Shown here: positions 36,214 through 44,846 of the stretch, piece after piece
How the letters are laid out: each line of letters opens with the position of its first letter
How positions within the stretch are numbered: the first letter of the stretch is position 1
From: Myxococcales bacterium
GTDB taxonomy: Bacteria > Myxococcota_A > Polyangia > Polyangiales > Polyangiaceae
Assembly (NCBI GenBank): GCA_025359105.1
Contig: JANYHK010000095.1
Coordinates: forward strand, 1-64,000
DNA: 64,000 bases
Reading direction: 5' to 3'
Position numbers and translations under genes: made by a program
The notes under the pieces: model-generated
Told to the model about the DNA's origin: nothing
The model's database searches: none
What the model saw: the letters and a program-made list of their open reading frames with translations, nothing else

Positions 36214-37110
36214 ATGAGGAAAGCTTCGTTGCGGGGTTTGGTGGGTGTGTTCGCGGTCGGGGCGGTCGCCATGACGGTGGCTGTCGGCGCCCTTGCTGGT
36301 CCGAAAGACGGCAAGGACGGCAAACAAAAGGACGCCAAGGCGCAGGTCGCTGAAGGCGACGCCCCCCAGGTCTCCACCCTCGTTCCGATGATGGATGGCT
36401 TCAAGTGGGGGCAGAGCCCGCAGGACATCATCAACGCCCACATCGGCGTGAACGGTGTCATCGACAAGGATTTCGATCCGCTCCTCACGCGCGTCCAGCC
36501 CGGCGTCCAGCAGAAGGCGCTCGAGAGCGAGCGCGACAACCGCAAGGCCGCCTTCCAGCGAAGCCTCATCGAGTTCAAGGACACCCCGACGGGGTACGAC
36601 GCGACAGCGCTCAAGACCGAGTACTCGTACAAGAACCGCGAGTCCTTGCTCATGATCGAGCGCAGCGGCAAGCGCCGGTTCTTCTTCTTCATCGGCGCGC
36701 CGGCGCGTCTGTGGAAGATTTACGATGAGGTCCCCCTCGACGAGACCGGCCCGCTCGGCAAGACGTACCAGGACGCGATCACCAAGTTGCAGGGCGCGCT
36801 CGCCGTCGCCGGACGCGTTCGCGCGGCCGACCCATCCATCGGGCTCATCACCACGACCGTCGACTGGCAGGACGCGAGCACGCACCTGCGCGCGCTCGAT
36901 CGCAAGCGCCTCACCGCGATCGTGCTCGAAGAGCGTCAGACCCTCGCCAACCTGGAGCGGCTCCGGATGACCAAGGCGGAGGATCCGCTCGCGATGGATC
37001 AGTCCATCTTGGCCGTGACCAAGGGCGGCATCAGCGATCCGAACTCGAAGCCGACGGCCAGCGCCTCCGCGAGCGGCAGCGCGCAGAAGACGAACGGACC
37101 GCGGCGGTAA
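36214..37110 (+). CDS. Exported protein, unknown function
   Basis: The ATG at 36214 follows a GTAGGCGG-type ribosome site and gives 298 residues. A signal peptide (about 1-28, cut near ALAGP) is followed by a Lys/Asp-rich patch, then a helical and beta mixed body with VSTLVPMMDGFKWGQSP and ALDRKRLTAIVLEERQTLANLERL. The tail is Ser/Ala-rich. No cysteines and no known family. Probably periplasmic. Confidence 0.65.
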   Translation: MRKASLRGLVGVFAVGAVAMTVAVGALAGPKDGKDGKQKDAKAQVAEGDAPQVSTLVPMMDGFKWGQSPQDIINAHIGVNGVIDKDFDPLLTRVQPGVQQKALESERDNRKAAFQRSLIEFKDTPTGYDATALKTEYSYKNRESLLMIERSGKRRFFFFIGAPARLWKIYDEVPLDETGPLGKTYQDAITKLQGALAVAGRVRAADPSIGLITTTVDWQDASTHLRALDRKRLTAIVLEERQTLANLERLRMTKAEDPLAMDQSILAVTKGGISDPNSKPTASASASGSAQKTNGPRR

Positions 37111-37151
37111 CTGGCGCCTGGGCCTGCGGGCCTGGCGGCGAGCGCGCGCGG

Positions 37152-37421
37152 CTACTCGACCTTGCGCGCGCCTTCGGGCACACGCCAGCCGGTCGTGACG
37201 CGGAGCTGCGCCTTGGGCAGGATCGCCTTTACCGCGGGCGAGATGAGGCGATCCCGCGTCATCGTTGCGCCGGGGCAGCCCGCGCACGTCCCGGAGAGAT
37301 GGAGGTGCACTTCGTCGTGCGTGGCGGCGACCATATAGAGGAGCCCACCGTCGGCGCGCACGACTGGCGCGAGCTGGTCCCGGCAGGCTCGGAAGATCAT
37401 GTCGGCGGGCGAGTCGGCCAT
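37152..37421 (-). CDS. NifU C-terminal-domain-like Fe-S protein
   Basis: The product has 89 residues, matching a stand-alone NifU C-terminal domain. ACRDQLAPVVRADGGLLYMV and LSGTCAGCPGATMTRDRL contain the invariant DGG and the CxxC pair that holds a 4Fe-4S cluster. Members deliver clusters to target proteins. The two cysteines are intact here. It is a stand-alone gene, about 300 bases from the divergent FHA gene. Confidence 0.85.
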   Translation of the reverse strand: MADSPADMIFRACRDQLAPVVRADGGLLYMVAATHDEVHLHLSGTCAGCPGATMTRDRLISPAVKAILPKAQLRVTTGWRVPEGARKVE

Positions 37422-37727
37422 GAGGCGAAGCACCACCCTACCATGAGCCCAGGGCGGATCGGCGAACTCGCCTCGCCTCACCTGTCCCCACATGCCGAGC
37501 CGCGCCACGAGGGCAACACCGGCGCACGACACCAGCGGGACTTGCAGGACTTGCACGGCAAGCGGGGCGGTGGGCGACGCGAGGCAGAGCGGCCCACGCT
37601 TTTTTTTCCTCGCGGGGTAAGCAACTTTGGCTGTGCGAACCCGCGACAAATCGAAAAGGGGAGCGGTATACTTCAAGGCTGGACGAGCAGCGGCCGGGCG
37701 CGCGGCCCGACGCATCTGGAGGTGAGC
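37422..37727. other. Intergenic region between NifU-like and FHA genes
   Basis: A 306-base gap without a credible gene. The left two-thirds is ordinary GC-rich sequence. The right end is AT-richer and contains a plausible promoter for the FHA gene (37643-37672). Nothing else is seen. Confidence 0.6.
37643..37672 (+). promoter_or_regulatory. Candidate sigma-70-type promoter of the FHA gene pair
   Basis: TATACT at 37667-37672 is a near-consensus -10 element. GCGACA at 37643-37648 matches four of six positions of the -35 element with an 18-base spacer. Transcription would begin near 37680, about 50 bases upstream of the GTG start at 37728. Confidence 0.35.
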
Positions 37728-38636
37728 GTGGCGAGGTATCGGCTCCGCTTCTTGCTGCAAGAATTCGATTTGCCAAGGGGCGCTACGTTGATCGGGCGCA
37801 GCTCCGATTGCCACGTGACGATCGAGGATCCCCTCGTGTCGCGTCAGCACGCGCGCATCGTCATCGACGGCGACGAAGCCACACTCCAGGACCTGGGCAG
37901 CCGCAACGGCGTGAAGCTGAACGGCGCGCCGATTCGTAGCGGCGCGAAGTTGAAGGACGGCGACCGCCTGCGCGTCGGAACGCAGGAGCTCGTCTTCTGC
38001 CGCGTTGAGCAGGTGGCGAACACGGCCGCCAAGACGACGGGCTTCCTCCGCCATTGCGCCAAGTGCCGCCTGCCGTACCCGCAAGAGGTCATCGCGTGCC
38101 CCAACTGCGGCGCGACCGAGCAGATGGACGAAGAGACCCTGAGCGGTCAATTCGGAGCCGCGTCGCAGGGATCGTGGAGCGTGCAGCTCCTCATCGAGGT
38201 GCTCGAGAAGGCGCTGTCGCTCTCGCGCGTCGCCGACGCCGAGCGAATCCTCCGGCGCGCGACCGCCCAGGTCGAGGAGCGCATCGTGTCGCACGAACAA
38301 GTCGACCCGCGGCAGCTCGCGACCCTCGCCGTGGCGGCCACGCGCATCGCCCTCGAGGTCGACGATCCGACGTGGGGCTCGTGGGCCGCGCAGGTCTACC
38401 GCCGCGTCCAGTTCATCCCCCCGGCGGAGGTCATCGAGCGCCTGGGGCAGCTCGGGCCGCGCCACCCGGAGGTCGCCGAGGCGATCGAGGCGCTGGTCCT
38501 CCATTGCCGCTCGTTCACCCGCCCCCTGGCGGAGGACGAGACCGAGGTGATCTCCCGCCTCGAACAGCTTCGGGCTTCGCTGGCCGAGGTTCGGGCCTCG
38601 CCCCGCGGCGCCGCGGCCGATCCGCGCCCGTCCTGA
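37728..38636 (+). CDS. FHA-domain protein with zinc-ribbon-like segment
   Basis: The start is GTG at 37728, with GGAGG five bases upstream; 302 residues. The FHA domain (about 3-90) keeps GRSSDC, SRQHAR and DLGSRNG, so phosphothreonine binding is expected. A segment CAKCRLPYPQEVIACPNCG (about 108-126) has two CxxC pairs like a zinc ribbon. The helical C-terminus (about 150-290) resembles that of the next gene. No membrane helix; cytoplasmic. It could be a reader of kinase signals. Confidence 0.88.
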   Translation: MARYRLRFLLQEFDLPRGATLIGRSSDCHVTIEDPLVSRQHARIVIDGDEATLQDLGSRNGVKLNGAPIRSGAKLKDGDRLRVGTQELVFCRVEQVANTAAKTTGFLRHCAKCRLPYPQEVIACPNCGATEQMDEETLSGQFGAASQGSWSVQLLIEVLEKALSLSRVADAERILRRATAQVEERIVSHEQVDPRQLATLAVAATRIALEVDDPTWGSWAAQVYRRVQFIPPAEVIERLGQLGPRHPEVAEAIEALVLHCRSFTRPLAEDETEVISRLEQLRASLAEVRASPRGAAADPRPS

Positions 38637-38773
38637 GCGTCCGGGACGGGCGGCGACGCGGTAAGTGGATCCCGGCCGCGCTCGTCCGGTAGGATCCGCC
38701 CTGGCGATGCCAGAGCCAGGACGTCGAACCGCCGAATCTTTGAGCTTTTTGCGCGGAGGGGCCGCGTAGGACG

Positions 38774-39628
38774 ATGCGCTTTCGCCTGCGCTACCTTCAG
38801 CACGACCTCGAGCTCAGCGAGGGCCAGTTTGCTGTCGGCCGGAACGCGAGCTGCCAGCTCTCGCTCGACGATCCGCTCGTGTCGCGCCGGCACGCGATCC
38901 TCTACGTGAGCCGCGACGGCGTGCTCGTCGAGGACCTGGGGAGCCGCAACGGCGTGCTCGTGAACGGTCAGCGCATCGAGGGGCGCGTCGATCTGCGCGC
39001 CGGCGACAAGATCCTGATTGGCGGGCAAGAGCTGACGCTTCTCCACGCACGCGACGAGGGGGCGCAGGTCGGGGTGATGGTCGGGCCGCCCCAAGCGGCG
39101 TCGAAGCTGACGTTGCCGAAGATGGCCGCCGCCGTGCGTCAGGCGGAGGCGCCGTCGAGCCAGCCCGTCGACAGCGAGCGCGAGCCGAGCATGGTGCGGC
39201 GCGCCGATGCCTTCAAGCTGCTCGGTGGCGTCGCGGAGAAGGCGCTCGCGATGGGGCGCGCAGCCGAGGCCGAACGGCTCCTCGCGTCGGCGCTCGCCGA
39301 CGTCATCGAGACGACGCGCCAGGGGCGAAGCGTGCCGGCGTCGCTCGTCGACCAGGCCGCGAAGTTCAGCGCGAAGCTGGCGACGGCGACGGGCAAGGGC
39401 GGCTGGGCCGACTACGTGATCGAGCTTTACGCGGCGCAGGGGCGGCCGTGCCCGGCGTCGGTCATCGACGAGCTCTACCAGGCGATGCGCAAGGTCACCG
39501 CGATCGATCTGAACCGTCTCCGCGGTTACATCGAGCAGCTGCGCGGGCAGCTCGGGGGCTTCGGTCCGGCCGAGCGCTTCCTTTTTCAGCGCCTCGAGGG
39601 GCTGGAACGCTTGGCCGCGTTGCGCTGA
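38774..39628 (+). CDS. FHA-domain protein, paralogue of the preceding gene
   Basis: The product has 284 residues. The N-terminal FHA domain (about 1-90) has VGRNASC, SRRHAI and DLGSRNG; both genes start with a similar RFRLRYLQHDLEL-type strand and both have EKALxxxRxAEAERxLxxA helices (about 155-185). This copy lacks the zinc-ribbon-like cysteines. The tandem copy, 137 bases away, suggests an old duplication. Probably a phosphothreonine reader. Confidence 0.88.
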   Translation: MRFRLRYLQHDLELSEGQFAVGRNASCQLSLDDPLVSRRHAILYVSRDGVLVEDLGSRNGVLVNGQRIEGRVDLRAGDKILIGGQELTLLHARDEGAQVGVMVGPPQAASKLTLPKMAAAVRQAEAPSSQPVDSEREPSMVRRADAFKLLGGVAEKALAMGRAAEAERLLASALADVIETTRQGRSVPASLVDQAAKFSAKLATATGKGGWADYVIELYAAQGRPCPASVIDELYQAMRKVTAIDLNRLRGYIEQLRGQLGGFGPAERFLFQRLEGLERLAALR

Positions 39629-39637
39629 CGGCGGGTT

Positions 39638-40111
39638 TTACTTCTTCTGCCAGGCGAGGTTGGCGCGCGCAGCCTTGGTGACGATCGCGCGGAGCTCGTC
39701 GTCGGCGATGCCGTCGATCGCCTCCGCGAGATCTTCGGTGAGCGTCGCTGGGGGCGGGATCTGGCGGGACATGCGCACCTCGGCGAGGCTCCGCGGCGGC
39801 TCGAGCGGACCGACACGGAAACGCAGCTCCTTCACCTCGATGCCGCACGCGCGCAGGCGCTCGATCAGCGTCTCGGAGAGGAGCGATAGCTCGCTGGACC
39901 ACACCGCCGTCGCCGCGCGCACCGTCAGGATGCCGCGCTCGAGGCCAACGGGGCGGGCGCGCTGCGCGATGCGCAGGCCCACCGCTTGCTGCCAGACCTG
40001 TTCGCTCACCGGCGGCTTGCTCCGCGCGTAGCGGTTCTCCCCCGCGCGATCGAGGACGCCGTCCAGTGTCTCGGGCATACGGAGCGTCTTGCGCCACTTC
40101 GCGCGGGCCAT
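39638..40111 (-). CDS. DciA-type (DUF721) protein
   Basis: The product has 157 residues. The RMPETLDGVLDRAG opening, VWQQAVGLRIAQRARPVGLERGILTVRAATAVWSSELSLL and RLRACGIEVKELRFRVGP are typical of DUF721 proteins, which include the DnaB-helicase loader DciA. The C-terminal extension (about 115-157) is helical and unassigned. Its start is two bases after the HEAT gene stop, so it is translationally coupled. The gene symbol is withheld, because the helicase-loading role is not shown for this copy. Confidence 0.8.
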   Translation of the reverse strand: MARAKWRKTLRMPETLDGVLDRAGENRYARSKPPVSEQVWQQAVGLRIAQRARPVGLERGILTVRAATAVWSSELSLLSETLIERLRACGIEVKELRFRVGPLEPPRSLAEVRMSRQIPPPATLTEDLAEAIDGIADDELRAIVTKAARANLAWQKK

Positions 40112-40113
40112 GT

Positions 40114-42585
40114 TCAGCGCCCGGCCCGCACGAGGGAGAGGTCACCGGCGGGGGCGAGGGCCTCGAACGCGGCGCCGCGGCGATCGGCGGTGCCGGCGTG
40201 GACGGTCCCGTCGGCGAGCGCGATCGCGTACGACGCGTGGGGGCGCGGAGAGGTCTGCCCCTCGGCGACCGCGTAGACGGTGACGGCGCGTGGCGCGCCA
40301 GGGGCGGCCGGAGCGGCGCGGCACGCCTGCGCGACCGCGCCGGCACGATCGGTCGCCGCGCAGCGCTCGAGGGCGCGTCGGTCCTCCGGCGTGCTCGCCG
40401 TGCGTGCGATGGCGAGGGCGGCGGCGCGGCGGACGGTGTCGCTCGGGTCCGATTCCAGCGCGTGGCGCTCCGTCGCGCCCCCGTCGCACCGCGCACCGGC
40501 GAGCGAGAGCCCCGCCAGCGCGTTGGCGCGTACGAGCGCGCGCAGATCCCGCGTGGCCGCGCAGAGGTGTTGCGCAGCGAGGCTGGGGTTCTTGGCGCGC
40601 GCGGCGATCTTGCCGATGGATGCGGCCGCATCGACGGCCGGGTCTTGCTCGGGTCGCGTAAGCAGCGCAGCCAGTGGCCCGAGGTCGGCGGCTTCACCGA
40701 GCACGCCCAGCGACCAGGCGGCTTGCGCGCGCACGGTCGCGTCGGGATCGGTGAGAAGCTTGCCGGCGAGGGCGCCGGCTTCGGGTCGCCCCTGATGGAG
40801 GGCGAGGAGCGTCGCCACCGCCCGCCGATCGTCGGCGTCCCCCGTCGCGGCTGCGGCGAGCGCGCGGAGCGCGGATGGGGACCGGGCGCGCCCCACGGCT
40901 TCGAGCAGGGCGTCGCGCTCGGCGCCGGCTGCGAGCTCCAGCGCGCCCGCGAGCTTCGCCACCGCCGCGTCCGACGGCGAGCGCGCGAGGAGCCCTCCCA
41001 GGGCCGTGAGGACGCTCGCGCGGTCCACCTCTTCGGCCGCGTCGAGCTTCGAGAGGAGTCGCGCCTCGGCGTTGGCGCTCCCCGCGTCCGCGAGCGCGAT
41101 CGCGGCGTGGAGGCGCACCTGGGGATCGGGATCGGTCAGCCGTTCGAGCAGGGCGTCGTCAGCCCCCGCCGGCCCGAGAGTCCCGAGCGCGTCGATCGCG
41201 GCGAGCTTGAGGCTCGGCTCCTTGGCGGTCGCGAGCCCCGCGAGGATGGGGGCCGCGCGCGGCGCCCCGGTGCGGCCCAGCAGCGTCGCGATTTCTGCGC
41301 GCTCGCGGCCGGATAGGCGCGCGTCCCGGAGCGCCGCGGCGAGCGGCTCCACGGCGCGTCCGTCGGGGCGCGACGGGTCGAGGAGCGCCGTCGCCGCGCG
41401 GATCGACTCCGCGCGGACGACCTGGCTGGCGTCGGCCGTGAACTCGAGCACGACGGGCACCTCGTCGCCCGATCCCGCCCCGGCGAGCGCGCGGAGCGCC
41501 GCGGCCACCGGCAGCGCGCCGCGCCGCATCGCGCGCACGATGTCGGGCGCCATCTTCCGCGCGTGGAGCTCTCCGAGCACCCACGCCGCGCTCGTGGCGA
41601 TTGCGCTCGTCGGCGGCCGCTCGAGGATCTCACCCAGATCCTTGACGGCCGCCGGCCCGCACGCCACGAGCGCCTCGCGCACCGGAGTGCGCTCGAGGCC
41701 GCCGCCCGCGTCGTCCCCCTGGCCGAGCAGAGACGCGAGCGCGCGTACCGCGTCGGGCGTCGCGATGCGGCCGAGGGCCGTCATCGCGGCGAGGCGAATG
41801 GCGAGGGCGCGCTCCGCGGCGAGCGGTCCGATCGCGCTCGCCGCGTCGGGCGCGCGTAGTCGTCCCAGCGCGCCGAGCGCCTCGACGCGCACGTCGGAGA
41901 CCGCGTCGCGGAGCTGCAGGAGCAGCGCCTGGGTGGCGCGCAAGTCGCCGAGGTCGCCGAGCGCGCGCGCGACGGCTTGACGCACCTCCGGCACCGAGTC
42001 CTGCACCTTGCCGGCGAGGGGAACGACGGCGCGCCCGTCGCCGAGCCGAGCGAGCGCACGCGCGATCTGGATGCGCACCGTGGGGCTGGCGTCGTCGAGC
42101 TTGCCGAGCAGCGGGGCGACGGCATCCGCCGACGCTTGCGCACCCAGCGCGTCGGCCGCCGCGGCGCGCACCGTCGCGTCGGCGTCGCCGAGCGCGCGCG
42201 CCAGCGGGGGCACCGTCTTGGCGGGCGCCGGCAGGGCGCGCGCGACGTCGCACGCGGCGACGCGCAGGCGTGTCTCTCGGTCGCCGAGCCACGGGAGCAC
42301 GACGTCGATCGCCGCGGGAACGCGCAGGCGAATGGCCGAATGAGCGGCCGCGAGACGCACCTCGGTATCGGCATCGCCGAGGGCACGGAGCACGAGCGGG
42401 CCTCCCCGCGCGGGGCCGAGATCGGAGAGCTGCCGTGCCGCGGCCCGCCGCGCGATCGGGTCGTCCTTGCCCAGATCGCGCTCGACGCGCTGGGGCACGT
42501 CGGGCCACACGAGGGCGCCCGCCGCGCCGGGGGCCACGAGCCCGGCGGTGACGGCGGCGACGAAGAGGACGGCGACGCGACGCAC
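40114..42585 (-). CDS. Exported HEAT-repeat protein
   Basis: I took GTG at 42585 as start; a TTG at 42594 is possible and neither has a clear ribosome site. The product has about 823 residues. A signal peptide (about 1-25) precedes some 18-20 HEAT/armadillo repeats of about 31-37 residues. They have the recurring pattern D-x-x-V-R-x-A-A-A-x-A-L-G (RAAAADALGAQ, VRQAVARALGDLGD, VRVEALGALGRL). Such solenoids are protein-binding scaffolds. The C-terminal about 90 residues lack repeats and are beta-rich. It lies between the VWA protein and DciA, likely one transcript. Binding partner unknown. Confidence 0.85.
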   Translation of the reverse strand: MRRVAVLFVAAVTAGLVAPGAAGALVWPDVPQRVERDLGKDDPIARRAAARQLSDLGPARGGPLVLRALGDADTEVRLAAAHSAIRLRVPAAIDVVLPWLGDRETRLRVAACDVARALPAPAKTVPPLARALGDADATVRAAAADALGAQASADAVAPLLGKLDDASPTVRIQIARALARLGDGRAVVPLAGKVQDSVPEVRQAVARALGDLGDLRATQALLLQLRDAVSDVRVEALGALGRLRAPDAASAIGPLAAERALAIRLAAMTALGRIATPDAVRALASLLGQGDDAGGGLERTPVREALVACGPAAVKDLGEILERPPTSAIATSAAWVLGELHARKMAPDIVRAMRRGALPVAAALRALAGAGSGDEVPVVLEFTADASQVVRAESIRAATALLDPSRPDGRAVEPLAAALRDARLSGRERAEIATLLGRTGAPRAAPILAGLATAKEPSLKLAAIDALGTLGPAGADDALLERLTDPDPQVRLHAAIALADAGSANAEARLLSKLDAAEEVDRASVLTALGGLLARSPSDAAVAKLAGALELAAGAERDALLEAVGRARSPSALRALAAAATGDADDRRAVATLLALHQGRPEAGALAGKLLTDPDATVRAQAAWSLGVLGEAADLGPLAALLTRPEQDPAVDAAASIGKIAARAKNPSLAAQHLCAATRDLRALVRANALAGLSLAGARCDGGATERHALESDPSDTVRRAAALAIARTASTPEDRRALERCAATDRAGAVAQACRAAPAAPGAPRAVTVYAVAEGQTSPRPHASYAIALADGTVHAGTADRRGAAFEALAPAGDLSLVRAGR

Positions 42586-42601
42586 GACGGTCAAGCTAGC
42601 A

Positions 42602-44836
42602 CTAGACGAGGCCGCTCCGGCGCCGCGTGAACCAGTGCGCCCCGAACGCGAGGGCCGCCAGCAGCGTCCAGAGCCACGGCGGCGCGACGGGCACGACGTG
42701 GCGTTCGGCGCTTACCACCGTGGGCTTCGGCAGGGGGAGGGTCGTGAGATCGTCCGCCCAGGCGAAGGTGCCGCCCGCGGCGGTCGCGAGCGCGCGGAGG
42801 CGATCGGGGTCTGGCCGCGAGTCGGCCCACTCGTCTCCCCCCGCTTCGCACGCGAAGTCGCGCCGCGTCGCCGGTCCAGACCCGACGCGCATCCGCGCCG
42901 CGAAGCCGCCGGCCTCGAGCGGTGGGACGACCAGCTCGACCGTCGGAGCCGTCGCGCCCGCGGCGGGCCGCGGCGCCGTCAGATGTAGCGGCGCACCCCT
43001 CTTGTCGAGGCGCGCGATGTCGAGCGTCACCATGTCGGGCTTGCCCCCCGGTGACGCCGGGAGCAAGTGCGCGCGCACCGTCGTCGGCAGGCCCCCCGTG
43101 CATCCGGTCGCGAGCTCGAGCTGGGCCGGCTCGAAGCGTGGGTCGCGCATGAGCCAGCCGAGCAGCCCGTCCCACAGCGCGCCGTGCCCGCGGCCCGACG
43201 TGCGCGCGCCGAGCGCCGAGAACTCGAGCAGCCACCCGCCGTCGGTCCCCATCGCGATCGTGCGCCCGTCGCCGATGTCGCCGATGGCGAGGACCGGCAT
43301 CGGCGCGCCGCTCTTGGTCGTGCGCGTCGGGTGCGTCCACAGGACGACGCCGCCCGTGCGCACGTCCCCGAGCACGTTGGCGCCAGGCATCAGCGGCAGC
43401 TCGTCGCCGACGACGCCGCGCAGCGGGCCGAGGAGCGGCGCGGCGCGGCCCTGCTCGCTCGTCTGCGGTAGGAACGGCGCGGTGTCGGCCGCGGTCGAGC
43501 CCGGCGACGCGTCCAGGCCTACCGGCAGCACGTCCGCGATCGCCGTCCCTGCGTACCCGCCGGCGACGAACGAGTTCGGCCCGCCGACCATGATGAGCCC
43601 ACCGCCCGACTTCACGTAGCGCGCGAGCGCAGGCAGGTGCTTCTCGAGCCCATAGGGCTGTGCGTCGAAGTCCTGCAGGACCACGGCGTCGAACGAGGGA
43701 AGGTGCTCGCTGAAGAGCTCGTCGACGGGGAACGGGATCAGCGCGAGGTCCTCTTGCGTCGCCTGCGGGTTGTCGGCCGGCGTCCGCAGGATGAAGAACG
43801 CGACGACGTCCACCGACGCGTCGCTCTTCAGCCACTGCCGGAGCGCGCGCGTGTCGTTCGTCGGTCGCCCGGCGACGTGCAGCACGCGGACGCGCTCGCG
43901 GGCCACGTTGAACGTGACGAGTCGCCGATCGTTCTCGGGGATCGTGTCGCCGCCCGGCGGCGTGATCGCGATCTCGAGGATCCGTGAGCCGGCGCGCTCG
44001 AGCGTCACGGTGAGATCGAGCGTGCCCTTGCCGTCCTTGAGGTGCGCGAGCCCGGTCGCGAGGAGCGCTGGGGGGCCGTCCTCCCGCAGCTCGCGCGCCG
44101 TCACCGTGAGCTCGTCGCACGACAGGCCGCCCGCGCAGCCGATCTCCACGCGCAGCGGCAGGGGGACGTGCGCGACCGCCGCGCCCGCTGCCGCCACGCG
44201 CCGCACGCTCGCATCGGCAGGCGCCTCGCGCGTCGTCGCGACGACGTGCACCGGAACGTGCATCGCGTCGGTCAGCGCCTTGAAGGTGGACGGCGAAGCG
44301 TCCTCCGGCGGATCGTCGAGCCGCCCGTCGCTCACCACCACGATCGCTGCCGGCCGCTCGTCGGGGGCTATGGCGAGGGCGCGGAGCGCGGCGGCGAGAT
44401 CGCTCCGCGGCGCGCGCGCGTTGGCGTCCGATGCGCCGTCGCCCACCGCCAGCGGCTGCGGCGGCCCGTCCCCGAAGCCGAGCACGAGCAGGCGCGCGTC
44501 CTTGCCCAGCTTTCCGAGGCTCTCCAGCGCCTTGTCCCGCGCCTCGCGCCGCGTCCGGCCGCCGTCTTTGAGCGCCATCGACCGCGACGCGTCCGCGAGC
44601 ACGACGACGCGGGCGCCGACGACGCTCTCGCGCGCCGCGATCCGCACCGGCCGCAGCACCGCTGCGAGGAGCGCGAGCAGCGCCAGCATGCCGCTCGCGA
44701 GGATCGCGACGCCGCCACGCTCGCGCCGCCGCATCTCGACCACGAGGAGCCCGAGGCTCACGAGGACGAGGAGCACGGCGAGCACGCCGGCCCACGACGG
44801 CAGATCGGCGCTGGGGGCGAGGTGGGTCGTCGGCAT
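42602..44836 (-). CDS. Membrane protein with von Willebrand A and glutamine-amidotransferase-like domains
   Basis: The product has 744 residues. Two membrane helices (about 15-33 and 45-62) are followed by a VWA-like domain (about 75-220; VVLADASRSMALKDG in place of the classic DxSxS, and VVVSDGRLDD). A large middle region holds a class-I amidotransferase-like fold (about 305-460; GGGLIMVGGPNSFVAGGY), without a visible Cys-His-Glu triad. The C-terminus ends with another hydrophobic helix (about 718-738) and basic RRR. Similar proteins occur beside DUF4159 genes, as here. It may organise an envelope complex. Confidence 0.8.
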   Translation of the reverse strand: MPTTHLAPSADLPSWAGVLAVLLVLVSLGLLVVEMRRRERGGVAILASGMLALLALLAAVLRPVRIAARESVVGARVVVLADASRSMALKDGGRTRREARDKALESLGKLGKDARLLVLGFGDGPPQPLAVGDGASDANARAPRSDLAAALRALAIAPDERPAAIVVVSDGRLDDPPEDASPSTFKALTDAMHVPVHVVATTREAPADASVRRVAAAGAAVAHVPLPLRVEIGCAGGLSCDELTVTARELREDGPPALLATGLAHLKDGKGTLDLTVTLERAGSRILEIAITPPGGDTIPENDRRLVTFNVARERVRVLHVAGRPTNDTRALRQWLKSDASVDVVAFFILRTPADNPQATQEDLALIPFPVDELFSEHLPSFDAVVLQDFDAQPYGLEKHLPALARYVKSGGGLIMVGGPNSFVAGGYAGTAIADVLPVGLDASPGSTAADTAPFLPQTSEQGRAAPLLGPLRGVVGDELPLMPGANVLGDVRTGGVVLWTHPTRTTKSGAPMPVLAIGDIGDGRTIAMGTDGGWLLEFSALGARTSGRGHGALWDGLLGWLMRDPRFEPAQLELATGCTGGLPTTVRAHLLPASPGGKPDMVTLDIARLDKRGAPLHLTAPRPAAGATAPTVELVVPPLEAGGFAARMRVGSGPATRRDFACEAGGDEWADSRPDPDRLRALATAAGGTFAWADDLTTLPLPKPTVVSAERHVVPVAPPWLWTLLAALAFGAHWFTRRRSGLV

Positions 44837-44846
44837 TTCCGGGGGC

